A stretch of DNA of 64,000 nucleotides from Oikopleura dioica (lineage: Eukaryota; Chordata; Appendicularia; Copelata; Oikopleuridae): assembly GCA_907165135.1 (NCBI GenBank), contig OU015568.1, positions 6,952,501 through 7,016,500 of the forward strand, written 5' to 3'. The notes under the pieces were generated by a model that saw nothing but the letters and a program-made list of their open reading frames with translations, was not told the origin of the DNA and ran no database searches. This document shows positions 22,657-35,000 of the stretch, in pieces. The position numbers were made by a program, and so were the translations under genes. Position 1 is the stretch's first letter, and every line of letters begins with the position of its first letter.

Positions 22657-22663
22657 TTTTATA
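22657..22663 (-). promoter_or_regulatory. TATA box of the alpha-glucosidase gene
   Basis: TATAAAA on the minus strand, 70 bp upstream of the ATG. No splice acceptor lies next to this ATG, unlike most other genes in the window, which suits an ordinary promoter-defined 5' end for a regulated digestive enzyme. Confidence 0.6.
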
Positions 22664-23597
22664 CATCAACGCGGCACTTTGGCAAATAAAAATGAACGCC
22701 GTTTGCTTTCCAAATTTGAAGTTATCATGGGCAATCGACTGTTGCTTCAAGGGAAATGTTATCATATCTATAAAAGGTCATTTTCTGTGACTCCTGGGAT
22801 TAAATTTGCATTTTTGTTGAGTTTTATTGAAACAACTCGATCGTGGAGTTCCGTATCTGACATCCGTAATATGATTTTATATACCATTTTAAATGATCCG
22901 TTGAACTTGAAATCATGATGTTCAGAAAAATGTCGCCAGAATTTTCAATGCATTAAAATCAAGGATTATTTTTTAAGCTGGAATTTGGAACATCATAATT
23001 CAGAAATCAATGACTTTTTTCACCGAGAAATCATAAACGAAAACCATCACAATAATCCTTTGGCCACAAAAAGACATGAAAGTTTATTGTGACCTATGAA
23101 AGAACTTAAAACTTTATGGTCGATTCTCATGCCACGGGAATTTCTACCTGAAAGTTACGTAAAAAATTCTCACGGACATCGTGGTCTTACGATTGTGAAG
23201 AGGTAGAACTTTCGATGACGGAAATCATGTGAAGCTCCTGTCTCCTGGTTCAAGTATATCAACTTATCTTATGACAGGGTGAAGGAAGTACGAATGATTT
23301 GAAAACAACAGTTCAAAGGAAACCTGAACAAATGCAAAAATGATAACTTATTAGATCATTATTGCATAATTTACTGTCTTTTATAAACGGATTACAAACG
23401 TAACGGTATATCCGTTGTGTTTGACGTGGGCACTGAACTGAAATGCACTGAAGTGTCGAGCAACGAGTGGTTCAAAGTCAAGAAACGGGTTGCTCTTTCA
23501 ACTTCTGACAGCGCAATTGAAATCAGTGTTCCAGACCTTTGTGAGAAAATCTAACTGCAAAGACTGTTTATTTCTAAATGCTTTTGTCCTGCGAAAG
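22664..23597. other. Long intergenic region with divergent promoters
   Basis: AT-rich, without convincing coding sequence. It contains the two oppositely oriented TATA boxes about 110 bp apart and several hundred bases leading to the small membrane-protein gene. Confidence 0.5.
22769..22777 (+). promoter_or_regulatory. Candidate TATA box, plus strand
   Basis: TATAAAAGG, a near-perfect TATA match, facing away from the alpha-glucosidase gene. The first plus-strand coding start is more than 800 bp downstream, so the link to it is uncertain. Confidence 0.35.
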
Positions 23598-24107
23598 ATG
23601 AAAGAAGTCTTCTATACGGCAGCCAACCGATTATCAACCGAAGAACAAACTTCTATAAACCAGGCGCAGGAGGAACTGACCACAGGAGCTGGCAATGATG
23701 ATGAACCGACGATAATGCCAGGCGTTCCTCAAGCACCGCAGAATCGCGATTATGCGGACTATAAACAGGAGAAGCGACAAGATCAGGAAAGGGCATTTTT
23801 GAAGAAAAGTTTCAAGATTCAAAGAATTTCAAATAGCCCCTATTCGAAGGAAATAGATTCAAAGGAGTCATCCTTCAACGAGCCGGACGAGTTTAAAAAT
23901 GTCATCTCGCCCGATTCAGGAGATTTGAGCTCTCTTCAGTACTTTGGCGCGATCATTCTCGCCTTCACTCTAGCCAGCGTGGTTATTTTCTATGTTTGGA
24001 GATGGAGAGCGCAGAGGTAAGATTCTTGTCCAAGCGCTTTCTGGCAAATTGATTTGTCAAGAGATGAACTGTATCTTCCGTTAGAAAAGCAGAACCTCGA
24101 CAATTAG
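23598..24107 (+). CDS. Small single-pass membrane protein, unknown family
   Basis: Exons 23598-24016 and 24062-24107 join in phase through a 45-nt intron with a GTAAGA donor, giving about 155 residues. The ATG directly follows an acceptor-like GCGAAAG. Residues 1-110 are polar and charged (Gln/Glu/Lys-rich, acidic patch GNDDEP). One membrane segment follows, LQYFGAIILAFTLASVVIFYV, with a WRWRAQR stop-transfer. The tail DELYLPLEKQNLDN comes mostly from the second exon. There is no clear N-terminal signal peptide, so topology is open (tail-anchored-like or type III). No homolog recognised. Confidence 0.65.
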
Positions 24108-24486
24108 GTACCCGCTGAAGTCAGAATGGTCATTTTTGGTCATCAATTTTTGTTGTTCTTTCAGCCCAAATCTGATAAGGTACACCAGGGACAACTTTTT
24201 AGTCCAAGAAAAAATAATTTTTTTTTCGAAAAATTTCCCACGTGACTGTTTTTTTAGGAATAAATCATGTTTTTTGGCTCCCATTTGTTACCCCATCCCA
24301 CCCCATCTTTGAAATAGGTACAGATCGAAAGAGCGTAAAAAATGCTTTCCAAATATGCCATTCATCGAACGGTCAGAAGCGGCCGAAAAATTCTAGAGCC
24401 AAAAACCTGAAAATTCAAAATTTTCGCCGAGCCCCGGTGTTCGAATCCCGACGATGACATTTTTTCGAAGCGTATTTATTCTGTTT

Positions 24487-24570
24487 TTAATTGAAAGCCA
24501 GGAAGGGGGCTGAGACGGCCCTTCGGGCCGTCAAGCCCATTTTTAATTGAAAGCAAGGGAAGGGGGCTGA
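24487..24570. repeat. Short direct repeat flanking a perfect hairpin
   Basis: TTTTTAATTGAAAGC...GGGGGCTGAGA occurs twice, 55 bp apart. Between them, at about 24513-24531, is a perfect 8-bp stem GACGGCCC / GGGCCGTC with a three-base TTC loop. Confidence 0.6.
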
Positions 24571-24954
24571 GATTTATTGTGATGAGGGGGCTTGTGATTT
24601 ATTGGTTTATTTGTTAACTTTAAATTGTTGAAGTTTTTGTGTAAAAATAACAAAGAATACATCAGGGTGCCAGGAAAGCTGATTGACGAACCGGTCGGTT
24701 CGTAGAGACGGTTGTTCGTTCTGAAAACCGGAATAAATGGTTGTTCCCTTTCTAGCTCTAGTTTCGCAGTAGAACAATTGGTACCCAGCATTGCAAGATC
24801 TAATCCCTAGAGCAGCGCTTGATTCCACGTATTCTGCTATGCACTCTTTTTCAATTGTCGAGTAGGTACCCGCTGAAAAAAATAAGTGGTCGATAACGTA
24901 GCCCTTTTTGGATGAAACTTTGGGACTATAGTAATTTAGTACCTAGAAGTTCGA

Positions 24955-25215
24955 TTCCGAGGTCAAAAGTTCGAAAAAAGTTCATCTTCTCGAAAAAAGA
25001 TCGAAAAAGTGCGTTTTTTTCAGAACATTATTTGCGGTTTAACTACACGTGAAAGTACTAATTAAACCCTTAAAAATTTTATTCCGAGGTCAGAAACTCG
25101 AACAAAGTTCATCTTCGGGTCACTAGAGGTCATCAAAATTCGAAAAAATAAGGTTTTTTTAAAACATTATTTGCTTTTTAAAACCTTGTTTCAGTACTAT
25201 TTCAACCCTCAAAAT
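24955..25215. repeat. Decayed direct repeats of about 130 bp
   Basis: Two diverged copies, each with ATTCCGAGGTCA, a GTTCATCTTC block, a run of TCGAAAAAA, then AACATTATTTGC. The phrase AAAACCTTGTTTCAGTACTAT ends the second copy and reappears at 25331-25352 at the satellite boundary. Confidence 0.55.
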
Positions 25216-25350
25216 TCAATAATGGCTTAGAGCATCATCAGAGCAATTGAGTACCGCCTGCCTATTTTACAGTCAAAATCAGAGCAATCATTTTACAGTA
25301 AATGGCTTAGAGCATCATCAGAGCTTTTTCGAAAACCTTGTTTCAGTACT

Positions 25351-28300
25351 ATGGCTTAGAGCATCATCAGAGCAATCATGAGTACCGCCTGCCTATTTTA
25401 CAGTAAATGGCTTAGAGCATCATCAGAGCAATCATGAGTACCGCCTGCCTATTTTACAGTAAATGGCTTAGAGCATCATCAGAGCAATCATGAGTACCGC
25501 CTGCCTATTTTACAGTAAATGGCTTAGAGCATCATCAGAGCAATCATGAGTACCGCCTGCCTATTTTACAGTAAATGGCTTAGAGCATCATCAGAGCAAT
25601 CATGAGTACCGCCTGCCTATTTTACAGTAAATGGCTTAGAGCATCATCAGAGCAATCATGAGTACCGCCTGCCTATTTTACAGTAAATGGCTTAGAGCAT
25701 CATCAGAGCAATCATGAGTACCGCCTGCCTATTTTACAGTAAATGGCTTAGAGCATCATCAGAGCAATCATGAGTACCGCCTGCCTATTTTACAGTAAAT
25801 GGCTTAGAGCATCATCAGAGCAATCATGAGTACCGCCTGCCTATTTTACAGTAAATGGCTTAGAGCATCATCAGAGCAATCATGAGTACCGCCTGCCTAT
25901 TTTACAGTAAATGGCTTAGAGCATCATCAGAGCAATCATGAGTACCGCCTGCCTATTTTACAGTAAATGGCTTAGAGCATCATCAGAGCAATCATGAGTA
26001 CCGCCTGCCTATTTTACAGTAAATGGCTTAGAGCATCATCAGAGCAATCATGAGTACCGCCTGCCTATTTTACAGTAAATGGCTTAGAGCATCATCAGAG
26101 CAATCATGAGTACCGCCTGCCTATTTTACAGTAAATGGCTTAGAGCATCATCAGAGCAATCATGAGTACCGCCTGCCTATTTTACAGTAAATGGCTTAGA
26201 GCATCATCAGAGCAATCATGAGTACCGCCTGCCTATTTTACAGTAAATGGCTTAGAGCATCATCAGAGCAATCATGAGTACCGCCTGCCTATTTTACAGT
26301 AAATGGCTTAGAGCATCATCAGAGCAATCATGAGTACCGCCTGCCTATTTTACAGTAAATGGCTTAGAGCATCATCAGAGCAATCATGAGTACCGCCTGC
26401 CTATTTTACAGTAAATGGCTTAGAGCATCATCAGAGCAATCATGAGTACCGCCTGCCTATTTTACAGTAAATGGCTTAGAGCATCATCAGAGCAATCATG
26501 AGTACCGCCTGCCTATTTTACAGTAAATGGCTTAGAGCATCATCAGAGCAATCATGAGTACCGCCTGCCTATTTTACAGTAAATGGCTTAGAGCATCATC
26601 AGAGCAATCATGAGTACCGCCTGCCTATTTTACAGTAAATGGCTTAGAGCATCATCAGAGCAATCATGAGTACCGCCTGCCTATTTTACAGTAAATGGCT
26701 TAGAGCATCATCAGAGCAATCATGAGTACCGCCTGCCTATTTTACAGTAAATGGCTTAGAGCATCATCAGAGCAATCATGAGTACCGCCTGCCTATTTTA
26801 CAGTAAATGGCTTAGAGCATCATCAGAGCAATCATGAGTACCGCCTGCCTATTTTACAGTAAATGGCTTAGAGCATCATCAGAGCAATCATGAGTACCGC
26901 CTGCCTATTTTACAGTAAATGGCTTAGAGCATCATCAGAGCAATCATGAGTACCGCCTGCCTATTTTACAGTAAATGGCTTAGAGCATCATCAGAGCAAT
27001 CATGAGTACCGCCTGCCTATTTTACAGTAAATGGCTTAGAGCATCATCAGAGCAATCATGAGTACCGCCTGCCTATTTTACAGTAAATGGCTTAGAGCAT
27101 CATCAGAGCAATCATGAGTACCGCCTGCCTATTTTACAGTAAATGGCTTAGAGCATCATCAGAGCAATCATGAGTACCGCCTGCCTATTTTACAGTAAAT
27201 GGCTTAGAGCATCATCAGAGCAATCATGAGTACCGCCTGCCTATTTTACAGTAAATGGCTTAGAGCATCATCAGAGCAATCATGAGTACCGCCTGCCTAT
27301 TTTACAGTAAATGGCTTAGAGCATCATCAGAGCAATCATGAGTACCGCCTGCCTATTTTACAGTAAATGGCTTAGAGCATCATCAGAGCAATCATGAGTA
27401 CCGCCTGCCTATTTTACAGTAAATGGCTTAGAGCATCATCAGAGCAATCATGAGTACCGCCTGCCTATTTTACAGTAAATGGCTTAGAGCATCATCAGAG
27501 CAATCATGAGTACCGCCTGCCTATTTTACAGTAAATGGCTTAGAGCATCATCAGAGCAATCATGAGTACCGCCTGCCTATTTTACAGTAAATGGCTTAGA
27601 GCATCATCAGAGCAATCATGAGTACCGCCTGCCTATTTTACAGTAAATGGCTTAGAGCATCATCAGAGCAATCATGAGTACCGCCTGCCTATTTTACAGT
27701 AAATGGCTTAGAGCATCATCAGAGCAATCATGAGTACCGCCTGCCTATTTTACAGTAAATGGCTTAGAGCATCATCAGAGCAATCATGAGTACCGCCTGC
27801 CTATTTTACAGTAAATGGCTTAGAGCATCATCAGAGCAATCATGAGTACCGCCTGCCTATTTTACAGTAAATGGCTTAGAGCATCATCAGAGCAATCATG
27901 AGTACCGCCTGCCTATTTTACAGTAAATGGCTTAGAGCATCATCAGAGCAATCATGAGTACCGCCTGCCTATTTTACAGTAAATGGCTTAGAGCATCATC
28001 AGAGCAATCATGAGTACCGCCTGCCTATTTTACAGTAAATGGCTTAGAGCATCATCAGAGCAATCATGAGTACCGCCTGCCTATTTTACAGTAAATGGCT
28101 TAGAGCATCATCAGAGCAATCATGAGTACCGCCTGCCTATTTTACAGTAAATGGCTTAGAGCATCATCAGAGCAATCATGAGTACCGCCTGCCTATTTTA
28201 CAGTAAATGGCTTAGAGCATCATCAGAGCAATCATGAGTACCGCCTGCCTATTTTACAGTAAATGGCTTAGAGCATCATCAGAGCAATCATGAGTACCGC

Positions 28301-28496
28301 CTGCCTATTTTACAGTAAATGGCTTAGAGCATCATCAGAGCAATCATGAGTACCGCCTGCCTATTTTACAGTAAATGGCTTAGAGCATCATCAGAGCAAT
28401 CATGAGTACCGCCTGCCTATTTTACAGTAAATGGCTTAGAGCATCATCAGAGCAATCATGAGTACCGCCTGCCTATTTTACAGTAAATGGCTTAGA
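25351..28496. repeat. Satellite array: 56 head-to-tail copies of a 56-bp unit
   Basis: The word ATGGCTTAGA recurs every 56 bp from 25351 to 28487, and 3136/56 is exactly 56. I saw no variant unit by eye. Each unit runs ATGGCTTAGAGCATCATCAG, then AGCAATCATGAGTACCGC, then CTGCCTATTTTACAGTAA. Degenerate partial units lie at 25221-25350 on the left; on the right it stops abruptly inside a unit. 56 is not a multiple of three and each unit carries TAG, TGA and TAA, so no frame is open. Near-identity implies recent amplification or strong homogenisation. Confidence 0.97.
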
Positions 28497-28497
28497 A

Positions 28498-29088
28498 ACA
28501 GCGGCTTAAGGCCCGATTTTCGGACTGACAGACTCTCCCGCCGATTAAATAGGTATTTGACTCTGCCTGTCCCCATCCCCACCCACACCCATTTTTATAA
28601 AAACTCCAGTAGATTTAGAAGATCAGAGCTTTACGGTTTCTTAATTTGCGGAAATCCAAAATCTGGAAATGAAGAAATGGAAGAAGAAATCTGGAAATGA
28701 AGAAATTGAAGGAGAATCTGGAAATGAAGAAGTGAAGAGAGATTAATTTCAGTTTAAATAAAGTTTTAAAAGATTTATCGACATTTTGAAAGCTATTGAT
28801 TTGAGAAATTAAGATTTTTATTAATCATTCATTTCATTTTTTAAGTTGTTTAACGCTTACGTTATCTTTCACTTGCCAAAAAATGCTCGAAACTACTTTG
28901 ATTTGCTTTTCGCATGATTTTGCGAGTTACCGATCATTTTTGCTAGGTGCGATTATCATTTCAAAAGAGAAAGATGAACTTACCATAGACAATAAAGAAA
29001 AAAAGGAAAGGGTCCAAAGTTGCCGTCGTTTGGACCCTGTGAGAGACTTTTATAAATCTGACTAACTAAAACTTACAATATATTCCAG
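28498..29088. other. Non-coding region between satellite and lectin exon, with hairpin
   Basis: AT-rich, and presumed intron or upstream region of the lectin gene because the next exon starts inside a domain. GGGTCCAAA (29010-29018) and TTTGGACCC (29029-29037) form a perfect 9-bp stem with a 10-base loop, 51 bp before the acceptor. CTAAC at 29062-29066 is a plausible branch site. Confidence 0.5.
28659..28737. repeat. Short tandem repeat (about 3 copies, 27-30 bp)
   Basis: ATCTGGAAATGAAGAA recurs three times with GAAGAAG-type spacers. Purine-rich, no coding evidence. Confidence 0.75.
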
Positions 29089-32000
29089 GATTTTGGATCG
29101 GTGGCTACGATGAGCATGAAGAATGGTTCCCCTCAATTCCCGACAACGAATTGCTCCCTGATCGACCCGACAATGGTTATCTTGGAGGTCAGTGGGGCTG
29201 GTCGAACGACATGCCTTGGAATTACGTGAACTGGGATTACGGACAGCCACAAAATCAAGGCTCAGATGACTGCGTCATGCTCAGAACTATCGATGGAAAA
29301 TGGGAGGACTTTGCTTGCACAGCTAGACTCAAAGGAATTTGCGAAAAGCGTTCAAAATCTTACAAACCGCCAGAGGACTCCTTCCCAACTTGCAAGGACG
29401 ATTCTTGTTGCAACGGTCATCTCGGAGTCGAATACGGAGGCAAAATCGCTCCCAAGAGCTTTTCATCTTCTCCAACTTTGGAAGGATACGAATGGAACAC
29501 TCGAGCACAATTTGGGCGACTAAACCAGCCAAATAAGCTCATCGATCTCAACGGCCTCAAACCAGGCAACGATGCTGCTGGAGGTTGGGTTTCTGCAGAG
29601 AGCGAGAAGAATCCCTGGTGGGCTGTGACGTTCTATGATTCTGATACTGCTTCAAAGCCATTTATCGCCGAAGTCCGTGGAATCATGACCCAGGGTCTTG
29701 CTGGTTTCAAAGCCATTCCGAAGTGGAAGCGATACACGAAAACGTATCAAGTTCAGTACGAAACGCACGATGGCGGCATGGAATACTTCTACGACAGCAA
29801 AGGAGAAATCATCACTTTCGATGGAAACTATGACAAGGACAATATTGTGACCAACTTCTTCCCTTACCCAGTTTTCACTAGAAAGATCCGAGTGATTCCA
29901 AAAACCTGGCGAACAGGTGCTGCTCTGCGAGTTGAACTGATCGGCTGCAAAAGTGGCTGTATGCACTCACTTGGTGTTTGCCAAGATCGAATTGTCAACG
30001 GAGAGAGCCCAATCAACATCATCTCCGATTCCGACATCACTGCAAGTTCAGAAGTAGCTGGCTCTGAGGCTAAAAACGCTCGACTATGCTACGACAACAA
30101 CAACTGCAAAGAACGTAACACGCCGACCAAGAAAACATACCAAGTTTACACACAAAAATCTTCATATGACAGTGCGAAGGGCAAATGCGGAAATCAACAA
30201 GGAGGTGCTGGCGTTCTTGGAGCAATTCTCAACGATAATGATCAGCAAAGTGTCCAAAGCAAAGTCCAAACTTCTTCAAATCCCGGACAAGGTGAATGCT
30301 ACTGGATTGGTCTTTCTCGACAATCCGGCCAGTGGCTTTGGGATGATGGCAGTTCTCTTACTTATGAGAATTGGGTTGCAAATGATGGTCGAAATAATGC
30401 ATGTGTCTGCATGTCTGTTGATCAACAGTTCAAATGGACAACACGCGATTGCAAAGAAGTCATGCCATATGTTTGCCAGCGAACTGAAACTGGAAAGGTC
30501 TGGGTTGCCGAGACCGCTACTGTTAACGAGTGGCTGATGGTTGATCTCGGATCTATTATGCGAATCACTGGTATCTTTACTCAAGGAGATCCACTTGGAG
30601 AAAACTGGGTCACAGAATACAGTCTTGCTTTCTCCGACAAGAACCTCAATGACTGGCACGATTATCTAAACCACGAAGGAACCGCTGTCGTCCGCTTCCG
30701 TGGCAACCACGACAGCCATGGAATCGGCGAAGGAATTCTCCGACAACCAGTTACTGCTCGTTATGTTAAAGTCAAACCGCTTAGCTGGAAGAACAGAATT
30801 GCTATGAGAATCGACATCATCGGATGCAAAACCTCACAGTCTGGTAAAATCGGATGTCAAGATAACGGACAGTCATTGGCAGAATATGGAAGTGCCATCA
30901 CTGTTGAATGCCCGCACGATTGCGATCAGGTCACTCCGGTCAATGTTTATGGAACGACAAAGTACTCGCTGGAATCAAGCGTCTGCCAAGCTGCAATTCA
31001 CGACAGTCGTGTTCAAGCTCACAACGGTGGAACCGTATCGCTCAAATTCATCGACAACACGGCGGATTTCATTGGAACAGAAGCGCATGGAATCGAATCA
31101 AATGACAGAGATGCAGAAGACCAAGCAATGATCTTCCAAAGCGATCACCTCGGTTGCGAAGAAGGCTGGGTCAAATACAGAGACATGTGTTACTACCAAC
31201 CAGCACGTGCAAATGGAAACAAAAAGCGATGGTCTGAAGCAAGAGCAATTTGCACTGAACTCGGAGGCGATCTGGCTGTGATTCCAGATAAGGCAACATC
31301 TGACTTTATTTATGCCATGATCAGAAACAATGATGACTTGAATCATGTGTGGCTTGGATTGACTGATAATGGGCATCCGAATTACTACGAAAAATGGGTT
31401 GACGACACTCCAGTTACTTTCACCAACTGGGACAGAAATCGACCAAGCTTTCATTCTGGCAACGAATGTGTTCTTGCTTACCGAGCAAGTTTCCTTTGGC
31501 ACTCAGATGACTGCAACAGAAACACAAACTATATTTGCCAGCGGCCAGTTGCTCCTACTAATCATGTCGACAAGGAAGAAGGCTGTCCTCCTGACGGATG
31601 GATTCGATTCGGAACAAAATGCTACAAATTCATGATGCAACAAGAGATCTACGTCCACGCTGAACTCAAATGCAATGGCATGATTGCAGGTCAGTCATCG
31701 CTCGTTACTGTTCCTGATAGTGCTACAAACGCTTGGCTTCATGCAAAGGTCGTTGAACTTGTTCATGCTAACGATCACACCAACTTCTGGATCGGTCTTC
31801 ACGGACAAAGCTACTCTTCTGGCCAAAATGGAACTACAATCGAATATCTCTGGGCTTCCGGAGAGTGCCCAAGCTACACAAACTGGAAAACTGGTGAACC
31901 TGGAATCAGCACTCAGTGTGTTTTCCCATTCAAATACAAGGCTCCTGGTACTGCTTTGACCAAAACATACTATGATTGCGTCGATGATCCTGAAGATCTT

Positions 32001-35000
32001 TGGTATCAAAACATTGGCGGTCCATGGTGTTCTGGAACAGATGATTTCAACCGAGATCATGAATTCTTGCCCTGCAGTGAGGACTTTTTCTACCAAGGAT
32101 GTGCGATCATGAGCCGCGAAAACGGACAGTGGTATTCCGATTGGGGCGAATTCTGGGATCCAACAGACAATTCCGGCGGTCGAGGTTGTTATGATAAGCA
32201 ACACTACATCTGCGAAGTACCCGCTGAAGAAGAAGAACGACCTCCGTGTATTCCTCGTGAGCCGATTGCTGGTCCGGAATGTCTGGGCGGTGCTGACTGG
32301 GTCGGATGGGATGACGGTGAAGCTAAATCCCACGATTGCTATTTCATCCACTCGTACGTGAACGAACCAATCGATGGTCGCGATGATGGAGTCAACTTTG
32401 GTGAAGCTGATGCTTTCTGTCGATCAATGGGTGCGAATCTTGTTTCTCTTCATAACTACGACGAAAATGCTAAATTGATCGAACTCATCAAGGACAAAGA
32501 AAGAAAAGGACTCAATGTTCGAGATTCTTATTTTATCGGCTTCAACGACAGAGGTGAGCGGGGATATCAATGGACAGATGCTACAGCGGTTGACTACACT
32601 AACTGGCTTGCTGGGCAACCTGAGAAGAATGCACCAGATGAAGAATGCGCGATGACTTATTCGGGATACGTTCAAGGTCAGTGGTACTCTGATTATTGCA
32701 ATTCACACGCTGGTTTGATCTGCGGAATTACTCGAGGTAAACAGCCAGAGCCACTGCCAACTCATCCACCAACCATCCAGCCAAGTCAAGAGTGCATGAG
32801 AACTGCTAATCCAGGCGAGACCTGGTACGAGCTTGAGCATAGAGCTGACGGAAACATCAAGTGCGTGATGGTAGTTCCAAATGATTCTGGAAATCAAGAC
32901 ACAGCTAACACCAAGTGCGCAAATCTTGGCGACGGAGGAACTTTGATCTCAATTCATCATAAAGAAGAGCTGTCGCAGTTGACAAAGATCTTACGTCAGG
33001 ACCCAAGTTATGATCAACCAGCTTATTGGATCGGTTTGCGATACAAATACGATTACTCTGATTACTTGACGAAATGGCGTTGGCTTGATGGTTCTCCCGT
33101 CGACTACGACAATTACGCTGAAGGAAATCCAAAAGACAACCAATATCTTTACGATGCAACTGTCATGCACAACGACGGACGATGGTTCACTGAAGACTAT
33201 CTAACCTCGTTCCCTTTTATTTGCCAGCGATGGCCACAAGGAGCACCAACTGCGCCTCCAGAGCCCGAGAGAAACGGTGGATGTCCGAAAGATTGGTACG
33301 ACTTTAAAAATCGCTGCTATAAGTTTTCCGGAAAGCGAGGAGCTACCGAGGAGCACTTGTCTTTTGACATGGCTGGTTTCAAATGTAGAGAACAAGAAGG
33401 AGCTCCAGAAGGGCAGTACGCTGAGCTGGCATCGGTCCCGGATGCAACTTACGACAACTTCGTCTTCGGCCATTTATATGACTCTCACGGGGCAGTCTGG
33501 CTAGGAGGCGATGCTAATCAAGCAAGAGAATGGTCTTGGCTTGATCAAACTCCCTGGGTTTTTAGCTATTGGGCCAATGGAGAACCAAATAATGCTAACA
33601 ACAACGAGTACTGCTTGTCAATGATGGTTGCAGAAAACAACGGTCGATGGAACGATGCTAATTGTCTCGATGAAAAACCATTTGTCTGCTCAATGTTCAA
33701 GGATCCATCACTTCCGGCGCCAAGTCCACCAAATCCCCACAATTGCCCAGCAGATTACAAGCCGCTTGGCGATCACTGCTATAAAGTCGTTGATAATCAA
33801 ATGGACTACGAAGCAGCAAAGGCTTCATGCGCGAATTCCGCAAGTGGATTTGGCTATGCTGGTCTTGCAACTATTCTGGACGTTCATGACAATGCCTACC
33901 TTACAGCTCTTATCAACGAGGGATCTTACACATCTGACAGCTACTGGATTGGTCTTTACACTGACAAGAATGTCGTCAATACTAATGGAACTGTCTGGCT
34001 CTGGGAGGACAATCGACCTGTCTCTTTCACAAAATGGGCAAATGGATCCCCCGTCGAACCAGCTGGAGACAAATCTTGTGTCAAAATGCAGGGTAGCGGA
34101 AGATGGGTTCAAGAAGACAACTGTAACACTGCTGCTAAATCGATCTGTAAGTTAGAGAAAAACTATAAACCAGAAAATCACGACAACCCGGGCGAAGAAC
34201 GATGTGACCCAGAATGGTGGGGATATGGCGGATACTGCTACATCTTCCGAACTGGCTGGGAGGCTACCGAGTACTGGGAAACTTCCGAAGAATGGTGCGT
34301 CAGTCAAGGAGCACATCTTGCTTCGATCAGAGATGATGAGGAGAGACGAGCACTTGCAGCAAAGAGCAACGAGGATCTTTGGATCGGACTTCGACGAGAT
34401 GAATCAAATGCATTTTCTGAGTGGTCTGACGGATCTGCACTAGCCTACACAGCTTGGATGCCTGGTGAGCCAAACGACGGCGGTGCATCTGGCATTTCAG
34501 AACCTTGTGCATTTATGAACAGCCAAGGGCTTTGGAACGATGTCACCTGTAATAACTGGAAGGGGTATGTTTGTAAGAAACCAGCTCAGATGTCTTTCTG
34601 CTCGGTTCCAATTGAGCAGCGTCATGACTGTGGATACTATGGAATCCAGCAGGACGAATGCATCGGCTACGGTTGTTGCTGGAGCCCCGTCGAGGATGGA
34701 CCCGGCTACTGGTGCTTCCATCCAAACAACAATGTCGAATGCTTGGAACAAGGAGGCCGATGTATTCCACGTGGCAAGGTTCACAATTGCGATCGAGGTG
34801 TCGTCGAAGGAATCTGTTCCAACGATGGCCACGGCGGAAATGATCAAGGCTCGGTTAACTCGCATGAAATATAAAAAACAATCTATTTTATTATTTGATA
34901 AGTCATGCGATTACCCGGAGCAGTTTGCTGCAAATCTTGCACTGATTCTCCCAAAGAATGCAAGGCGGAAGAAGATGAGTGGAGCAAGCAAGATACAGAA

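Larger units (their letters stand above)
24108..25220. other. Repeat-rich non-coding region before the satellite
   Basis: No supported gene. The motif AGGTACCCGCTGAA occurs twice (about 24105 and 24864), which suggests dispersed or duplicated sequence. The region contains the duplicated block and hairpin at 24.5 kb and decayed direct repeats at 24.95-25.2 kb. Confidence 0.55.

Noticed and set aside
24425-24460. tRNA gene (GGTGTTCGAATCC looks like a B box)
   Set aside because: The T-stem has mismatches, no acceptor-stem partner for the CGATGAC end and no A box are found upstream. At most a tRNA-derived relic.
25221-28496. CRISPR-like array
   Set aside because: The units are contiguous and identical, with no variable spacers, in an intron-rich animal genome. 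It is a satellite.
28883-29065. 60-codon ORF as the missing first exon of the lectin gene
   Set aside because: No signal peptide or C-type lectin features, and no donor in proper phase to the exon at 29089 apart from one inside a hairpin.
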